DNA from: a virus
Virus record (IMG/VR): IMGVR_UViG_3300037843_000181
Location: 1 to 29,718 of that record
Length of the DNA stretch: 29,718 nucleotides
Direction: 5' to 3' (one strand)
The notes under the pieces are model-generated. The model saw only the letters and a list, made by a program, of their open reading frames with translations. It was not told where the DNA came from and did no database searches. The translations under genes and the position numbers were made by a program. Shown in pieces: positions 13,555 to 22,468 of this stretch (positions are counted from its first letter, which is position 1; each line of letters starts with the position of its first letter).

Positions 13555-14206
13555 GTGGATCAAAGTTGGCAAGCGCCTTCCCGACACAGACCGCCATGTA
13601 TTTGCGCTGTCCGGGCATGGCACCTTCCTTGCCTACGTGCAGGAGGGAGACTGGTACATAAGCAAGAATATAAAACTTGGCGACGTGACTCGCTGGATGG
13701 AGGTTCCCGGCGAACCGAAGGATTTGGCGTACTGGTGGAATCGCCTCAAAGAATGGTGGGGAAAGCGGGTACAGAATGTAGAGGACGCAAGTGAATTCTT
13801 GACCGGATGGACCAGCAGGAACGCCCAATTAAGCAAGAAGATCATCTACTTCGAGAACCAGCGCACAGGCGAAATCAGGATGGGATTGCCAGAACAATTT
13901 CCCGCATCTAGGGGTTTTCAAAAAGTCGTCTGCGGCTCTGCGCATGAGGCTGAGGTATGGTCGGAGCGGCTTCGCCGTTACAACATGGTTAAGGAAGCAA
14001 AAGTTGACGAGGAGAGAGGACGAATCGAGGGCGAAATGGCTGCGGAGCATCGTAGCAAGATCAATCATCTGATCGCCAACAGCCGGAGCAAATATGGCAA
14101 GGAATTTTTGAGAGCGCATCTAGAAAGGATGGAGAGAGCCGAGAGTCAGAGAAAGACAACGCGAGAAGAATACCTTCACAGTGAAGCATACGAAAAGGGA
14201 CACTGA
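13547..14206 (+). CDS. DUF551-like domain fused to helical tail
   Basis: Residues 3-54 resemble DUF551: RWIKVGKRLPDTDRHVFAL, a central GDWY, then TRWMEVPGEP. That small phage domain has no known activity. The rest of the 219 residues is helical and highly charged (EERGRIEGEMAAEHRSKINH), unlike the usual short stand-alone DUF551 protein. The start overlaps the preceding gene by 8 nt. Confidence 0.65.
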   Translation: MSRWIKVGKRLPDTDRHVFALSGHGTFLAYVQEGDWYISKNIKLGDVTRWMEVPGEPKDLAYWWNRLKEWWGKRVQNVEDASEFLTGWTSRNAQLSKKIIYFENQRTGEIRMGLPEQFPASRGFQKVVCGSAHEAEVWSERLRRYNMVKEAKVDEERGRIEGEMAAEHRSKINHLIANSRSKYGKEFLRAHLERMERAESQRKTTREEYLHSEAYEKGH

Positions 14207-14208
14207 AC

Positions 14209-14505
14209 ATGTGGCCGTTCAAAAAGAAGGAACCGATTCCTACGGACGACAGAATGATGTGTCTATGCGGCGCTGAAATGGTTGTTACCGACTTTGATGT
14301 TTGGAGTATTGATAACGAGGCAGAACATCTGTATGGCGTTTTTTCTTGTCCAGTAGCGGGATGCCAAGGAAACTTTAAGGAGCGGCATGAGAAGCACCTT
14401 GCCGCTATGAAGAAATTGACAGACGAAGAAAAGAAGTTGCTTGGGTTGTGGAATTGGTATGCAGAAGCAAATATACCTGTAGACGAGTCAGAGACTTTGC
14501 CGTAA
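14209..14505 (+). CDS. Small zinc-ribbon protein
   Basis: The 98-residue product has C18-x-C20-G and C47-P-V-A-G-C52, two halves of a ribbon around a beta-rich middle, and a Lys/Glu-rich helix near the end. It starts two bases after the previous stop. Function unknown. Confidence 0.65.
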   Translation: MWPFKKKEPIPTDDRMMCLCGAEMVVTDFDVWSIDNEAEHLYGVFSCPVAGCQGNFKERHEKHLAAMKKLTDEEKKLLGLWNWYAEANIPVDESETLP

Positions 14506-14576
14506 GATTCACATTGAAAGTGTTTTGCACGACCGCTTGGGAGGCGGATGAACCGGGAGGAGAACGGCTATGGTTC

Positions 14577-16688
14577 ATGTACAACGATCCGAACACCCAG
14601 ATCGTACAGTGGCAAGTGCCAGATTTTTCGGCATCACCTAGTCGCAAAATCGGCTGGGTTGAATCTCAAATCCAAGAAGCGGAAGGCTACCTTCAAGGCC
14701 AGAAAAGCTACAAGAATCTCAACGCCAATATGCGCATCTTCGATGCGCTCTTCAAAGATAAAACGCGCTCTCTCCTGATCACCAACGAATTAAAATACTC
14801 CATCAATAAATTCTGTACGACTCTGGCTGAAGTCAGAGAAATTGCGAGCTACGGTTCTGACGTTCCTGCCTACAAGAAAATGGCAGAGATGTTGACCAAG
14901 ATCGCAAAATGCATTTATCTGGAATCTGATTTTCCAATTCAAATTCTGAAAGTTCTGCAATACGCCGCTGTCATGGGCATAGGTTACCTGTGGCCGAAGA
15001 TAAGGCCGACCGAATATGGGTACGGTCCACGGGAGATGACATTCGATGCTCTTGGCGTCCTCGATGTAATGCCCACGCAAATTCCCGCGCGAACCAACGA
15101 CGTGCAGGATGCCTACGCGGTCACGATCTACGACTACATGCCAATCGCCGAAGCGCATGGCCGCTTTCCTCTATTTCAAGGGCAACTCCAGACCGTAGGA
15201 ATGAACAACTACAAATCCTTGATTCAGGCAGAGAGGCAGGATTTTGCGGCGAGTTGGAGATACGGAGAACTTCAGGATCACGGGAAGTCTTTTGGAAATC
15301 TCTACAGCGAAATACGCTGGACGTTTATTCGGGACATGAGAATCAATACCACAGGCTACGAATTGCCCATGGGCGATCCGGGCACGTCGTGGTTCTATAA
15401 GGTTCCGAGTATCGGTCAAGATATTTTTGGGGGAATGAGGAATGGAGAACCAAAGATGCGTCCCGCAATGGCCGAGGATTGCAGGGTGTACCCTAACCTA
15501 CGGCTCATCATTTCATCTCACGGGCTGGACGTGCCAATGTATGACGGGCCAGCTTTTGACTGGGACCCGAAAATTCCGGTAATCCAATACACAGTGGACG
15601 ATGTTCCATGGGAGCCGGGAGGGAGTTCTTTAGTCGGAAATGTTGGTTCAATCCAAACCACCATCAGAAAATTCCAGCGGCAGATCGATCAAGTGGCGAC
15701 CGCTGAAAAAGACCCTCCTGTCGGATATAGCGCGGAAGATAATGGCGGTCCAAAACTTGAGCACTGGAACCTTTTCGATTCAAGTGTAAGGTTAGGATTG
15801 TTTGGAGCGACCGAACCAAGGAAAACCGTGCAGTCCCTTCTTCCCGAAGGCGTGACTGTTGCGGCCATAGATTTCGAGTGGTTAAAGCATCTCCGCGAAG
15901 CCATGCTGGCCCAACTCGGACTAAACGACATTGGCAATCTCGCGAATCTGAAGCTCAACATGAATATGAATAGCGATGACGCAAGCAAACAAATCGAGGC
16001 CATCGGCCCGATAGGTAAGGGCATCGCTATGCGTATCGAGAAATCAAACAAGCGGGTAGGCGACAGAATCAAATATCTAATTCCCCAATGGTTCACTACG
16101 CGTAGGCTGATCGAGTATGTAGGACCGGACAACATCGCGAGAGAAATGTTCGATTATAACCCAGACGACATGGTGCCAAGTCATCTACCCGACGAGATGG
16201 AGAATGAGCTTTATCCTACGGCTCCTTCCCGATACGACAGACTGACCAGAGGGAAGTGGCTGGCAAAGCAGATGCGGTTGATTTCCGTTCCAAGTATGCT
16301 TCTGAAAATTACAGCGATTCAGGAGCAACTGAAATACCTGCAACTGAAAAGGACGCCAGACTGCCCGATCAGTTGGGAAACGGTTCTTGAAAAACTCGGT
16401 TTACAAAATGTCCGACAGGAAATGGAAAAGTACCAGAAGGAAAATATAGAACTAATGAAGTGGAAACTGATCGCTGCCGCGTTAGCCGCTGAGGAGATGA
16501 AAAAACTTGGTATTCATCCTCCACAAGAAGGAGGCACAGCGGGCGGCGGTAAAGGTAAGGGAGGAGGAGGCGGAGGCGGTGGTTTGCATCCGGGAGGAAG
16601 ACCGCCATCTGGACAAAAAGGTCCTCGGCTTGCCCAGAAGGGGGCTGCGGGCGGCGCTCCAAGAACTGTTGTGAAGGAATCGAGCTAG
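14577..16688 (+). CDS. Portal protein (probable)
   Basis: The portal forms the dodecameric ring at one head vertex through which DNA passes and to which terminase docks. The assignment rests on size (703 residues from ATG 14577), the location between terL and scaffold/coat genes, and long alternating beta and helical regions. These include a long central helix around SLVGNVGSIQTTIRKFQRQI and a C-terminal helical segment before a Gly-rich tail. ATG 14577 is chosen because the earlier frame (from 14448) overlaps the preceding gene. GGAGGAG is 14 nt upstream, longer than ideal. The Gly/Lys-rich tail may be flexible. Confidence 0.75.
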   Translation: MYNDPNTQIVQWQVPDFSASPSRKIGWVESQIQEAEGYLQGQKSYKNLNANMRIFDALFKDKTRSLLITNELKYSINKFCTTLAEVREIASYGSDVPAYKKMAEMLTKIAKCIYLESDFPIQILKVLQYAAVMGIGYLWPKIRPTEYGYGPREMTFDALGVLDVMPTQIPARTNDVQDAYAVTIYDYMPIAEAHGRFPLFQGQLQTVGMNNYKSLIQAERQDFAASWRYGELQDHGKSFGNLYSEIRWTFIRDMRINTTGYELPMGDPGTSWFYKVPSIGQDIFGGMRNGEPKMRPAMAEDCRVYPNLRLIISSHGLDVPMYDGPAFDWDPKIPVIQYTVDDVPWEPGGSSLVGNVGSIQTTIRKFQRQIDQVATAEKDPPVGYSAEDNGGPKLEHWNLFDSSVRLGLFGATEPRKTVQSLLPEGVTVAAIDFEWLKHLREAMLAQLGLNDIGNLANLKLNMNMNSDDASKQIEAIGPIGKGIAMRIEKSNKRVGDRIKYLIPQWFTTRRLIEYVGPDNIAREMFDYNPDDMVPSHLPDEMENELYPTAPSRYDRLTRGKWLAKQMRLISVPSMLLKITAIQEQLKYLQLKRTPDCPISWETVLEKLGLQNVRQEMEKYQKENIELMKWKLIAAALAAEEMKKLGIHPPQEGGTAGGGKGKGGGGGGGGLHPGGRPPSGQKGPRLAQKGAAGGAPRTVVKESS

Positions 16689-16697
16689 GGAGACTAA

Positions 16698-16937
16698 ATG
16701 GCTGTCAAAGTTACGGTTCAGAAAGATTATCTGCGCACGGAGGCGAGTATTTCTCCGCAAACTCCCGTGTCTGAGGTTGATGAATTACTGAAGTTAACCA
16801 AGACGAACGGTAAACTCGTGGTCTTGTATAACGAAGGTCATATTCAGGGCATCAACATTGAGCAAAATACTAAGATCACGGATGCCAAATCCGCAGAGGT
16901 TAGGGCTATTGTTAAAGTGTCTGATAAAAACCTCTAA
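16698..16937 (+). CDS. Hypothetical 79-residue protein
   Basis: GGGAG lies 7 nt upstream. The product is a small alpha/beta protein (VKVTVQKDYLR, a helix SEVDELLKLTK, then KLVVLYNEGHIQGI). It sits between portal and scaffold regions and faces the antisense endonuclease tail-to-tail across 3 nt. No family recognised. Confidence 0.65.
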   Translation: MAVKVTVQKDYLRTEASISPQTPVSEVDELLKLTKTNGKLVVLYNEGHIQGINIEQNTKITDAKSAEVRAIVKVSDKNL

Positions 16938-16940
16938 GGC

Positions 16941-17759
16941 TCACACTTCGTCGAATAAAGATAGCTGATCAGAAACAGGCTCCTTCCTCTTTGTGCGGCC
17001 TTGCATGAGGGCGACGATTCTCTTTCGCTCGTTCTCGTTACTCCCATTGCTCTTCCATAAGTTCGCCGCCATCGAAATTACCCACACATTGCCGCTCACA
17101 TACCCAAGTTCGGGCACGATTTTATCGACACTAGGCCAACAACGTCGGTCAGGACCAGCGTTGTAATCCAAGCGAATGTTAGGGAAGATCGGGCATGATT
17201 CTGGCAACGCACCAGTATTTTTATCGAGGAGGTCTAAAGGATTCATGTTAAACGGAATTCCGCTTTTCAGAGCACGGTCCTTGATCCTATATATTTTCTG
17301 TTTTGCCCAGTTCTTTATTTTCCATGCCCTTCTCAGTTCCGCGCGCCGCTTTGGATGTTTTTCGTCGTAAGTTTTTGTATTTTTTTTATTTAGTTCGCTA
17401 ATACGTTCAGGATGTCTCGCTCTGGATTCGCGGGATCGCCGATTGGCCTCTTTCCTATCCTCTGCTTCCGCAACGCACTTTTTGCAGCGTGCTCGGCGTC
17501 CGCTTGGCGTATTTGCGTCTTTACTGAAACTATCGAGAGGCAGGTCCTGTCTGCATTTAGTGCAAACTTTATGGCGCAATTGAAGATCATTCTCTTCAAG
17601 CAGTTCTCGTAGTGTTTTTTGTGGTTCTTGCTTGTCGTCGCTCTCCTCACATGCGGTTTCATCTTCGGTTGGAAGGTCTGGCTCAAATGCAAATTTAACC
17701 ACGGACCAATCTGAAGGAAGTCCTTTTTCGGGGTAGAATGATTTAAGTGGGAGTGTCAT
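16941..17759 (-). CDS. HNH homing endonuclease, antisense
   Basis: The 272-residue product has a zinc ribbon (C66/C69, C92/C95, around DSFSKDANTPSGRRARC) like that of phage HNH proteins. The HNH-type core reads SCPIFPNIRLD (188-198), PSVDKI (209-214) and GYVSGNVWVIS (219-229). Such proteins nick or cut DNA to promote their own spread. ATG 17759 is preferred because GGAGA lies just upstream; the in-frame extension to 17861 adds 34 residues. It is the only convincing minus-strand gene, consistent with a mobile insertion between portal and scaffold modules. Confidence 0.8.
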   Translation of the reverse strand: MTLPLKSFYPEKGLPSDWSVVKFAFEPDLPTEDETACEESDDKQEPQKTLRELLEENDLQLRHKVCTKCRQDLPLDSFSKDANTPSGRRARCKKCVAEAEDRKEANRRSRESRARHPERISELNKKNTKTYDEKHPKRRAELRRAWKIKNWAKQKIYRIKDRALKSGIPFNMNPLDLLDKNTGALPESCPIFPNIRLDYNAGPDRRCWPSVDKIVPELGYVSGNVWVISMAANLWKSNGSNENERKRIVALMQGRTKRKEPVSDQLSLFDEV

Positions 17760-17815
17760 GTCGTTTCTCCGAACGATGAGGCTCTGGCCGGACGTTTCCG
17801 CGTCCGACACTCCCA
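17748..17815 (-). promoter_or_regulatory. Nested inverted repeats over endonuclease start
   Basis: TGGGAGTGTC (17748-17757) and GACACTCCCA (17806-17815) are perfect 10-bp complements. Inside lies CGGACG (17789-17794) against CGTCCG (17801-17806). On the antisense mRNA the start codon region would lie in the closing stem, which could hold back translation. It could also be the scar of insertion. Confidence 0.5.
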
Positions 17816-17919
17816 TTCTACAACACAAGCGATGAGATAGCGAAACACTTTTTGCGGCCATGGAAGGCGCAGGATAAAGAAAAAAGGAACCTTACAATAC
17901 AACATTTATAAAAAAGTTC

Positions 17920-17948
17920 TTGACAAAAACGTCGATTGGCTCTAAACC
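17920..17948 (+). promoter_or_regulatory. Candidate promoter of the head operon
   Basis: TTGACA (17920-17925) in an A/T-rich stretch is followed 17 nt later by TAAACC, a weak -10. An AGGCGCAGGATAA element lies 43 bp upstream. A start near 17955 would place the structured leader at the 5' end of the transcript. Confidence 0.4.
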
Positions 17949-17986
17949 TTGGAGTTGATGTAATGATTTAGAGCGCGTACCCCTCA

Positions 17987-18109
17987 TTCTCCTTCGGTTT
18001 GAATGGAACGGTTCATGAGAACAAGTGGCGGCTCAAGCCTGAGATGCTCGGCTTGGAGCCGCCATTTCATTTTTGAACCGAAAATCCAAACCGCAAAAGG
18101 AGAAACATC
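17987..18109 (+). promoter_or_regulatory. Structured leader sequestering the SD site (copy 1)
   Basis: Three nested stems are visible. The outer stem pairs TTCTCCTT (17987-17994) and CGGTTTG (17995-18001) with CAAACCG (18087-18093), a 3-nt bulge, and AAGGAGAA (18097-18104), which is the Shine-Dalgarno site. The middle stem pairs CGGTTCA (18009-18015) with TGAACCG (18074-18080). The inner 14-bp stem spans 18026-18064, with one bulged G, and is followed by TTTCATTTTT, so it could also act as a terminator. Either state would limit expression of the peptide at 18110. Confidence 0.7.
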
Positions 18110-18217
18110 ATGGCAAAGCGCCACAGAGTAGCAAAAGCGTCGCATGTTAAAAAGGGTGGCAGGAAAGTCAGCCGCCGCAAGAGCCACAGCAAGAAAGCCC
18201 TCAAGATGAAGGCGTAA
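18110..18217 (+). CDS. Very basic 35-residue peptide
   Basis: The product (MAKRHRVAKASHVKKGGRKV, then SRRKSHSKKALKMKA) is about half Lys, Arg and His. This suits DNA condensation or RNA binding. AAGGAG is 6 nt upstream but can be paired in the leader. It lies between the candidate head promoter and the scaffold genes. It resembles the MAKK-type peptides at 22934-23654. Confidence 0.7.
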   Translation: MAKRHRVAKASHVKKGGRKVSRRKSHSKKALKMKA

Positions 18218-18246
18218 AAAAGTAGCCACCCCCAAGGGAGAAACAA

Positions 18247-18543
18247 ATGGCTACGAGTACGCCATCCATGCCCGATCCGAACGCCAGCGCCCAACCTCAA
18301 GCGGGTGCTGGCGGTTCTGCTACCCCTCCTCAAGGTGGAGCGACTCCTCCATCACAAGGTCCAGCGAATCAAATCCAACAACTTTTAGGCAACTGGTCGA
18401 CGGTCGCTCAGCAGATCGCTCAAGCATACCCCCAGATTGCTTCCCAAATGAACAAAATTGTGCAGGCGATAGGTGAGGCGCAGACGGCTATGGTTACGCC
18501 GCCTCAGCCGACACCTACATCGCAGCAACCTGCGGTTCCATAA
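18247..18543 (+). CDS. Low-complexity head-region protein
   Basis: The 98-residue product has Pro/Gly/Gln/Ala-rich ends and a central helix (IQQLLGNWSTVAQQIAQAYP). AAGGGAG lies 7 nt upstream. It may be a head minor protein; no family recognised. Confidence 0.55.
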   Translation: MATSTPSMPDPNASAQPQAGAGGSATPPQGGATPPSQGPANQIQQLLGNWSTVAQQIAQAYPQIASQMNKIVQAIGEAQTAMVTPPQPTPTSQQPAVP

Positions 18544-18570
18544 CAGAAAAATCCGGGAGGATAGAGAGTC

Positions 18571-19587
18571 ATGGCAATACCTACTTTAGGAGAAGTGCTC
18601 AAGCAGAGCGGATGGAGCCAAGAGCAGATCGATGCTCTTGACGCCAAAGCTACCAGCGGTCTCAACGCTGTTCTGACCACTGCGTCGCAGGTTGAGGCGG
18701 ATGCGGCAAGAGTCGCGGCCAAGGCCGAAGCAGACCGCGTGGCGGCGGAGAAAGCAGTGGCAGACGCGCAAACCGCAAAGGAAGCGGCGGAACTCTCAAA
18801 ACGCAGCGTCGATGAATTCTGGAAAGACACCTACAATCCCGGCATGGCTTCATGGGATAAAGAAAAAAAAGAGCGTGATCGGAAGGAAGCGGATTTGGCG
18901 GCGGAGGTGGCTTTCTATAAGACACAGCGAGAGAGCCTAAAAACGGCAGGAATTATCCCCGCCGATGCGCCAGTATTCACTCCTCCAGCGCCCGATCCAA
19001 ACGCTGGCAACGGCAACGGAACGCGCGATGCGCAAGGCCGATTTATTCCCGGCCCCACGGGGAGTCCAGTGTTTGATACGAATACCGTCATCAGCAAGGT
19101 CGGCGACGGAATGAACATGATCCAAAACATCATGTGGAAGTACCAGACGCTCTACAACGGTCAGCCAATGCCGATTTCTCCGACCGAACTCATCGCGAAG
19201 GCCGATCAACTGAAGCTGAATCCGATGGAGTATGCAGCGCGCACCTTCAGGTTTGCCGAGAAGGAAGAGGAGCAGCGCGTAGCAGCGGCCAAGGCGCATG
19301 ATGATGCAATCCGTGCCGCACGAGATGCCGAAAAGGACGCGGAGTGGAAGGCAAAGCTCGACGAACGCGAAAAGGAATTTGCGGCCAAGGAAAAACTTCT
19401 CGCCGAGCGCAGCGCCAACAATCCTGATCAGCGCGTCGTCATATCCTCGAAAATTCCTGATTTGCAGCGTAAGGTGGAGTCGAAAGAAATCGCCGATCCA
19501 CTTATGATGAACGAGAACCAGCGCCGCGCGAACACGGCTAAGATGATTCGCGATTCGATAGCGGCGGGGAAAGAGCAAGCAGCGTAA
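18571..19587 (+). CDS. Putative capsid scaffolding protein
   Basis: Scaffolds guide coat assembly and then leave. The 338-residue product is dominated by Ala/Glu/Lys coiled coil (about 40-80 and 225-285), with a Pro-rich disordered middle (about 130-160) and a charged helical C-terminus. It lies directly upstream of the coat gene, apart from an endonuclease insertion. GGGAGG precedes the ATG by 9 nt. A protease motif is not seen. Confidence 0.75.
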   Translation: MAIPTLGEVLKQSGWSQEQIDALDAKATSGLNAVLTTASQVEADAARVAAKAEADRVAAEKAVADAQTAKEAAELSKRSVDEFWKDTYNPGMASWDKEKKERDRKEADLAAEVAFYKTQRESLKTAGIIPADAPVFTPPAPDPNAGNGNGTRDAQGRFIPGPTGSPVFDTNTVISKVGDGMNMIQNIMWKYQTLYNGQPMPISPTELIAKADQLKLNPMEYAARTFRFAEKEEEQRVAAAKAHDDAIRAARDAEKDAEWKAKLDEREKEFAAKEKLLAERSANNPDQRVVISSKIPDLQRKVESKEIADPLMMNENQRRANTAKMIRDSIAAGKEQAA

Positions 19588-19631
19588 GACCTATGTTTCT
19601 GGTAAGATAGAGGCATGGGAGGAAACAAAAC

Positions 19632-20255
19632 ATGTGGGTAAGAGAAAATAAGCCGGGTCTTGAACCAATCAAGGTGCCAACCGCCATTGATGTTGCATGG
19701 GCTGCAGGAATTTATGAAGGCGAGGGTACTTGCTCAATCAAGGGAGGCAGCAGCGGTAAGGGATCGTACAGCACTACCGTTTCGCAGAAGGACCCTGAAT
19801 TGTTGTACAGGCTGCGCGATTTATTCGGCGGATCGGTCAACCTTTATAAAGTTGGAACGAAGAGAAAATTTGAAGTTCATCACTGGCTAGTAAGTGGCGA
19901 CAAAGCAAGAGGATTTCTTGCGGCAATTTACCCTTTTCTCACTTGTAGAAGGAAAGCGCAGATTGATGCAACGAACGCCAGATTTTTTCTGGAGTATGCG
20001 AGTGACCTCCTTCGTATTAACTATTCTGATCCTTGTTCACGTTTCCAGATGATTCTCGCAAAAGTTCAGGAGTTTCGGTCTTTTGTTAAGTACGAGAACA
20101 AGAGTAAGCGCGCAGAGTACACGCGAAACTGGCAGAACAAGAAATATCGCGAAGACCCTGTGTACCGCTCACGAAGATTAGCAGCGAAGAGAGAAGCAAA
20201 GCGATTGAAGCGAGAACAAAAACTGCACGTAGTCGAGATGCAAAAAACAGCATAG
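19632..20255 (+). CDS. LAGLIDADG-type homing endonuclease
   Basis: The 207-residue product contains AWAAGIYEGEG (22-32), the dodecapeptide that forms the dimer interface and carries a metal-binding acidic residue. Only one copy is seen, so it should act as a homodimer. The C-terminus is very basic (RSRRLAAKREAKRLKREQ). It stands alone between scaffold and coat genes, on the same strand. GGGAGG is about 9 nt upstream. No intron or intein ends are visible in the flanking genes. Confidence 0.8.
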   Translation: MWVRENKPGLEPIKVPTAIDVAWAAGIYEGEGTCSIKGGSSGKGSYSTTVSQKDPELLYRLRDLFGGSVNLYKVGTKRKFEVHHWLVSGDKARGFLAAIYPFLTCRRKAQIDATNARFFLEYASDLLRINYSDPCSRFQMILAKVQEFRSFVKYENKSKRAEYTRNWQNKKYREDPVYRSRRLAAKREAKRLKREQKLHVVEMQKTA

Positions 20256-20275
20256 GTAGTTAGGAGAAAATAGCC

Positions 20276-21526
20276 ATGCCCCAAGACCCATTGTATGGAC
20301 TTATTGACGCAGCGGAACTCGAAGCGGTGCGCGTAGGTGTCTTGTTCAACTGTTTATTCGTCGGGACTCCCTTCCAAGCGAAGTTACGTCGTGCAGGCGT
20401 ATGGGACCCATTCCTTGGCGGCGCTGGAATGAGAGAGAACATCCTCTACGGTCGCACGCAGTATGCTGCCGTTGACTCTGGCCAAACCGTGACGGTGACT
20501 GCGCAGCAGATCAACACCGGCATCAAGTTCCTGCCCAAGTTCTACGCGGCATGGTGGCCGATGGACGATGCGCTGTACGATGATGGCTCGGGAACGGGCG
20601 GTGTCATCAATTCTGGACCTCCAACGATCATCGACGAGTACCAAGCCTACATGGAAAATATGGTGCTTGGCTTGAATACGGCGTTGGAAATGGACTCATT
20701 CCGTCACGGCCAGCCATCGAGCGGCGCGTACATTTCCGACAACCGCATCAAGGCAATCAACGGATTGGACGAAGCGCTGAATAACGGCATCGACCCGTCC
20801 ATTTACGGCAACCGCTATACCACCTACGGCGGTCAACAGCGCAACGGCTCCATTGGAATAGCGCTGAATTCGACGCCACTCTATCTTGGCAACGGCGGAA
20901 CTCCGGGCCAGATCGACTTCGCGGCCATGACGCAGTTGAAGGCGCAATGCACGGTTACGGGCGGAAACCCGGACTTGGGCATTACCAACACCTTCGGCTA
21001 TGCGGCGATCTCGATTGCGCTCGATGCCCAGCGCCGGGATGTAAGCAACAAAAACCACGACATAGCGTGGCGTGGATTCAACTTCGACGGCATCGACATT
21101 TACGCCGATCCTCTGGCACCATCCGCACAGGCGCAAAACTATATCCCGCTTGCTCCCGCAGACGCGGGGCAAGGCAACGCCAACTTGCAGGACGGCGTGG
21201 GTTCAAGCACGCAGACAATATCGTTTACCACCCCGCAGTTCTACAACGGAAACGTGGCGGTATCGTTCTCGCCAACCAATTCGAACCTTCCGTCAAACAC
21301 AACGATTCAGCCATCGGAATATCTGGCTTTCTTGGAGACGAGTTCATTCAAGGTTCGTCCCACCAACAAGAGTGGATGGAACTACGGAATCCGCAGAGCG
21401 CCGATGCCGAACAACGTGTCCATCGATGCCATCTTCATGCGCGTGAGCACGAACCTATACAATTGCCAACCCAAACATTCCGCCTACGCGTTTGGGTTTA
21501 ACAGCGGCATCTTCAACAACGGGTAA
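20276..21526 (+). CDS. Major capsid protein (probable)
   Basis: The 416-residue product is the coat-sized protein directly after the scaffold. The N-terminus (MPQDPLYGLIDAAELEAVRVG) is helical, as the coat N-arm often is. The rest is beta-rich, with many Asn/Gly/Tyr turns and no enzyme motif. AGGAG is 11 nt upstream. Recognition is by context and size rather than by a signature. High expression would be expected. Confidence 0.7.
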   Translation: MPQDPLYGLIDAAELEAVRVGVLFNCLFVGTPFQAKLRRAGVWDPFLGGAGMRENILYGRTQYAAVDSGQTVTVTAQQINTGIKFLPKFYAAWWPMDDALYDDGSGTGGVINSGPPTIIDEYQAYMENMVLGLNTALEMDSFRHGQPSSGAYISDNRIKAINGLDEALNNGIDPSIYGNRYTTYGGQQRNGSIGIALNSTPLYLGNGGTPGQIDFAAMTQLKAQCTVTGGNPDLGITNTFGYAAISIALDAQRRDVSNKNHDIAWRGFNFDGIDIYADPLAPSAQAQNYIPLAPADAGQGNANLQDGVGSSTQTISFTTPQFYNGNVAVSFSPTNSNLPSNTTIQPSEYLAFLETSSFKVRPTNKSGWNYGIRRAPMPNNVSIDAIFMRVSTNLYNCQPKHSAYAFGFNSGIFNNG

Positions 21527-21596
21527 GCAACGGGTAGCAAGGAAATGATCGACAGCGTGAGCGACGAAATTCAGCCAGCGCGGAAGGAGAACTAAA

Positions 21597-22457
21597 TTGC
21601 CTTTTCAACCAATAATCCCTATTTGGGGCGGATTGAACAACGCAAACTCTGCATCAGCAACCGGTCTGCTTGACTCCGTTACTGGCCAGCAATACAACAC
21701 AGGCGGCTTGGATCGTGGCGACTACTTCGATCTCACGGAGCAACAGGCTAATTCCCTGTCCGTAACGACCACGGGATTGTGCCACGCGGGACGCTATCGC
21801 TACGTTCAAGTCGATTCTGGCGCAAATACCGCGAACGTGAAGACGGGAACGGTCGGTTACCTGCGCTCAGGAACATTTGTGCAGGCCGTGCAGACGATCA
21901 CGGTGGGTTCCGGTCAGACCGCAGGCACCTACACCATCAATGCGACGGTCGGAAGCGGCGGTGGGGCTGGTGCTTCCATCCAAGTTGTCGTCGGCTCTGC
22001 AGGAACCATCACTGGAAATCCTGCGGTGCTCAATGGCGGTTCTGGCTACGTTTCCGCGCCAACTTTCAGCCTGACAGCTTTGGGCGGATCAGCAGGAACG
22101 CTTTCCGTTCAGTTGAACACCACGCCGAACACCGTCACAAGCGCAGACCAGATTGGGGCCTCGATTCCAACAGCAATTCCTGTGCGTCCGGTGGTCTTTC
22201 TGAACTCGATCACTCCGGGCAACTACGGATTCATTCAGGAGTTGGGAGTGGCGACAGTTCTTGCCAAGAACAGTGTCGGCACCGCAGCCATCGGAGCGTA
22301 TGTGAACGCTGTCACAACCGACAATGGCGTAGTCACCACGACGGCGCAATCCGGCTCGCCCATCGGATCGACAATCGGCGTGGCAATCGATACTCCGGCC
22401 AACTCGATTCTGTTCAAGGTTCAACTCGGCTACGCTTGCATGGTTGTGCAGGACTAA
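21597..22457 (+). CDS. Putative head decoration protein
   Basis: The 286-residue product starts at TTG with AAGGAG 7 nt upstream. Residues about 100-175 form a Gly-rich beta domain (GSGQTAGTYT, then GAGASIQVVV and LNGGSGYVSAPT) that is closely repeated in the connector-like protein at 23670. The C-terminal part (GVATVLAKNSVGTAAIGAYV) looks like a small beta-barrel. Position after the coat gene suggests a head surface or fibre-like decoration role. Confidence 0.6.
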   Translation: MPFQPIIPIWGGLNNANSASATGLLDSVTGQQYNTGGLDRGDYFDLTEQQANSLSVTTTGLCHAGRYRYVQVDSGANTANVKTGTVGYLRSGTFVQAVQTITVGSGQTAGTYTINATVGSGGGAGASIQVVVGSAGTITGNPAVLNGGSGYVSAPTFSLTALGGSAGTLSVQLNTTPNTVTSADQIGASIPTAIPVRPVVFLNSITPGNYGFIQELGVATVLAKNSVGTAAIGAYVNAVTTDNGVVTTTAQSGSPIGSTIGVAIDTPANSILFKVQLGYACMVVQD

Positions 22458-22468
22458 GGAGACGCTCG

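Noticed and set aside
14448-14576. Upstream extension of the portal protein
   Set aside because: It overlaps the zinc-ribbon gene at 14209-14505 and its residues look off-frame.
16540-16620. G-run near the portal end as a frameshift site
   Set aside because: The Gly-rich frame simply continues to its stop and no useful alternative frame follows.
21779-22468. Long frame overlapping the decoration gene
   Set aside because: Only the part from ATG 22469, with AAGGAG, is supported; the rest is an off-frame reading of the neighbour.
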